From Maricaulis sp042095695 (GTDB lineage Bacteria; Pseudomonadota; Alphaproteobacteria; Caulobacterales; Maricaulaceae): 14,690 nt of DNA. Position 1 is the stretch's first letter. Every line of letters begins with the position of its first letter. Below are positions 14,102 through 14,690 of this stretch, one piece after another. The stretch spans positions 1 to 14,690 of the forward strand of contig JBELMP010000051.1 of NCBI GenBank assembly GCA_042095695.1. The letters are read 5' to 3'. Under the pieces are notes generated by a model that did not search any database, had not been told where the DNA came from, and saw nothing but the letters and a program-made list of their open reading frames with translations. A program made the translations under genes and the position numbers.

Positions 14102-14690
14102 CTAGTCAGTCGAGATGGAGCGTGCCGAGATGGTAATCCCGCCAAAGCCGGCATTGGAGCGGATGCGGACCGGAACGCGGATATCGCCGTCTCCAACAGC
14201 TGCAAACCACATCGTAATCGGTTCGCTGGTCAGCTCCTCGCTGGGGAATTCGTCTGCCTCATAACCCGCGATGGGTTCGTAAAAGGCGTGGCAGACATCG
14301 GCTTCCCCGCTCCAGGCTCGAGTCCGCACATCATCCCGGCCGCCATACTCAAAACGCAGATTATAGCGGGCTCGGCCGTCAAAGATCGGCATTGAACCCT
14401 CGCAGGGCGTTTCAGTATTGGCAACGGCGCCGAGGCCGACCGAAAGCAGAGCTGAGAGCGGGTCCGCAGCGCCACGGCGCTGGTCCTCGTTCGCTGGCGG
14501 CTCACCCATGTTTCCGAAGGGGGGATCAATATCAGGTGTGGCCACACCTTCCGGGAAATCAATACCGACAATCCGGCCCTTGGACGAGGCGTGATTGAGA
14601 TGGCTGTACCGCCAGGGCTGCAGCAATGGTCCATCGCGATAGCCGCTGACACCGGCCTCGATATCCGCGTCGCTGAACAAGATCGGAAGA
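14102..14690 (-). CDS. DUF3108-domain protein (5' truncated)
   Basis: 195 residues are visible and the frame is open to the right window edge, so the N-terminus, where a signal peptide would be expected, is missing. The segment PCEGSMPIFDGRARYNLRFEY, with a Cys before the FDGRxRYxL motif, is characteristic of DUF3108 proteins, which are predicted to be exported and whose function is not established. A second conserved-looking cysteine follows in EADVCHAFYEPIAGY. The C-terminal part VPVRIRSNAGFGGITISARSIS ends the domain as in relatives. It lies 65 bp upstream of the helicase on the same strand, an association I recall from other alphaproteobacteria. The visible part is intact. Confidence 0.85.
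   Translation of the reverse strand, partial: LPILFSDADIEAGVSGYRDGPLLQPWRYSHLNHASSKGRIVGIDFPEGVATPDIDPPFGNMGEPPANEDQRRGAADPLSALLSVGLGAVANTETPCEGSMPIFDGRARYNLRFEYGGRDDVRTRAWSGEADVCHAFYEPIAGYEADEFPSEELTSEPITMWFAAVGDGDIRVPVRIRSNAGFGGITISARSISTD

Overview
The window looks like chromosomal core DNA of a GC-rich alphaproteobacterium. The strongest pointers are an RpoH-type sigma factor, a CarD regulator, a 7Fe ferredoxin and an S4-domain/SUV3-like helicase pair in the order familiar from alphaproteobacterial genomes. Some gene content (soluble chemoreceptor-like protein, DUF1353 and SNase-like lipoproteins) would suit the Caulobacterales/Maricaulales/Hyphomonadaceae group, but genus cannot be fixed from sequence reading alone.

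Layout. (1) 1-906: a 3'-truncated N-acetylmuramoyl-L-alanine amidase with a C-terminal SH3b domain on the minus strand, with a good promoter, divergent from pgeF (peptidoglycan editing factor). Both concern the cell wall. (2) 1667-4725: a LysR regulator, convergent with and overlapping pgeF, diverges from an atypical SDR/NAD-epimerase-like protein, followed by a zinc alcohol/aldehyde dehydrogenase. A textbook T-N11-A palindrome lies in the divergent promoter. (3) 4791-5660: a DUF1353 lipoprotein and a minus-strand tRNA-Arg(CCU). (4) 5871-6758: a secreted protein made of two copies of a ~125-residue domain, closed by a strong terminator and preceded by an 11-bp-spaced direct repeat. (5) 6891-8377: a small stand-alone chemoreceptor signalling hairpin (minus), divergent from an SNase-like lipoprotein with altered catalytic positions; a CRP-like palindrome lies between them. 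(6) 8387-14690, all minus: DUF3108 protein (5'-truncated) > SUV3-like helicase > S4 protein > TerB-like protein > fdxA > carD > terminator > rpoH.

How the parts fit. The right-hand minus-strand block combines RNA handling (helicase, S4/Hsp15-like), redox (FdxA) and global transcription control (CarD, RpoH). Helicase and S4 genes overlap by ATGA and are probably translationally coupled. carD has its own candidate promoter and a long, potentially three-way-junction leader. rpoH is separated from carD by a terminator and has a perfect hairpin/inverted repeat just upstream of its ribosome binding site. No mobile element, CRISPR array or integrase is visible. Apart from the 306 bp at 5565-5870, which holds the tRNA and a candidate operator, no gap between protein genes exceeds 220 bp. 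I saw no clear evidence of a wholly new multi-gene system. The most promising items are the cis-acting RNA/DNA structures at carD and rpoH, the duplicated secreted protein and the minimal chemoreceptor hairpin.
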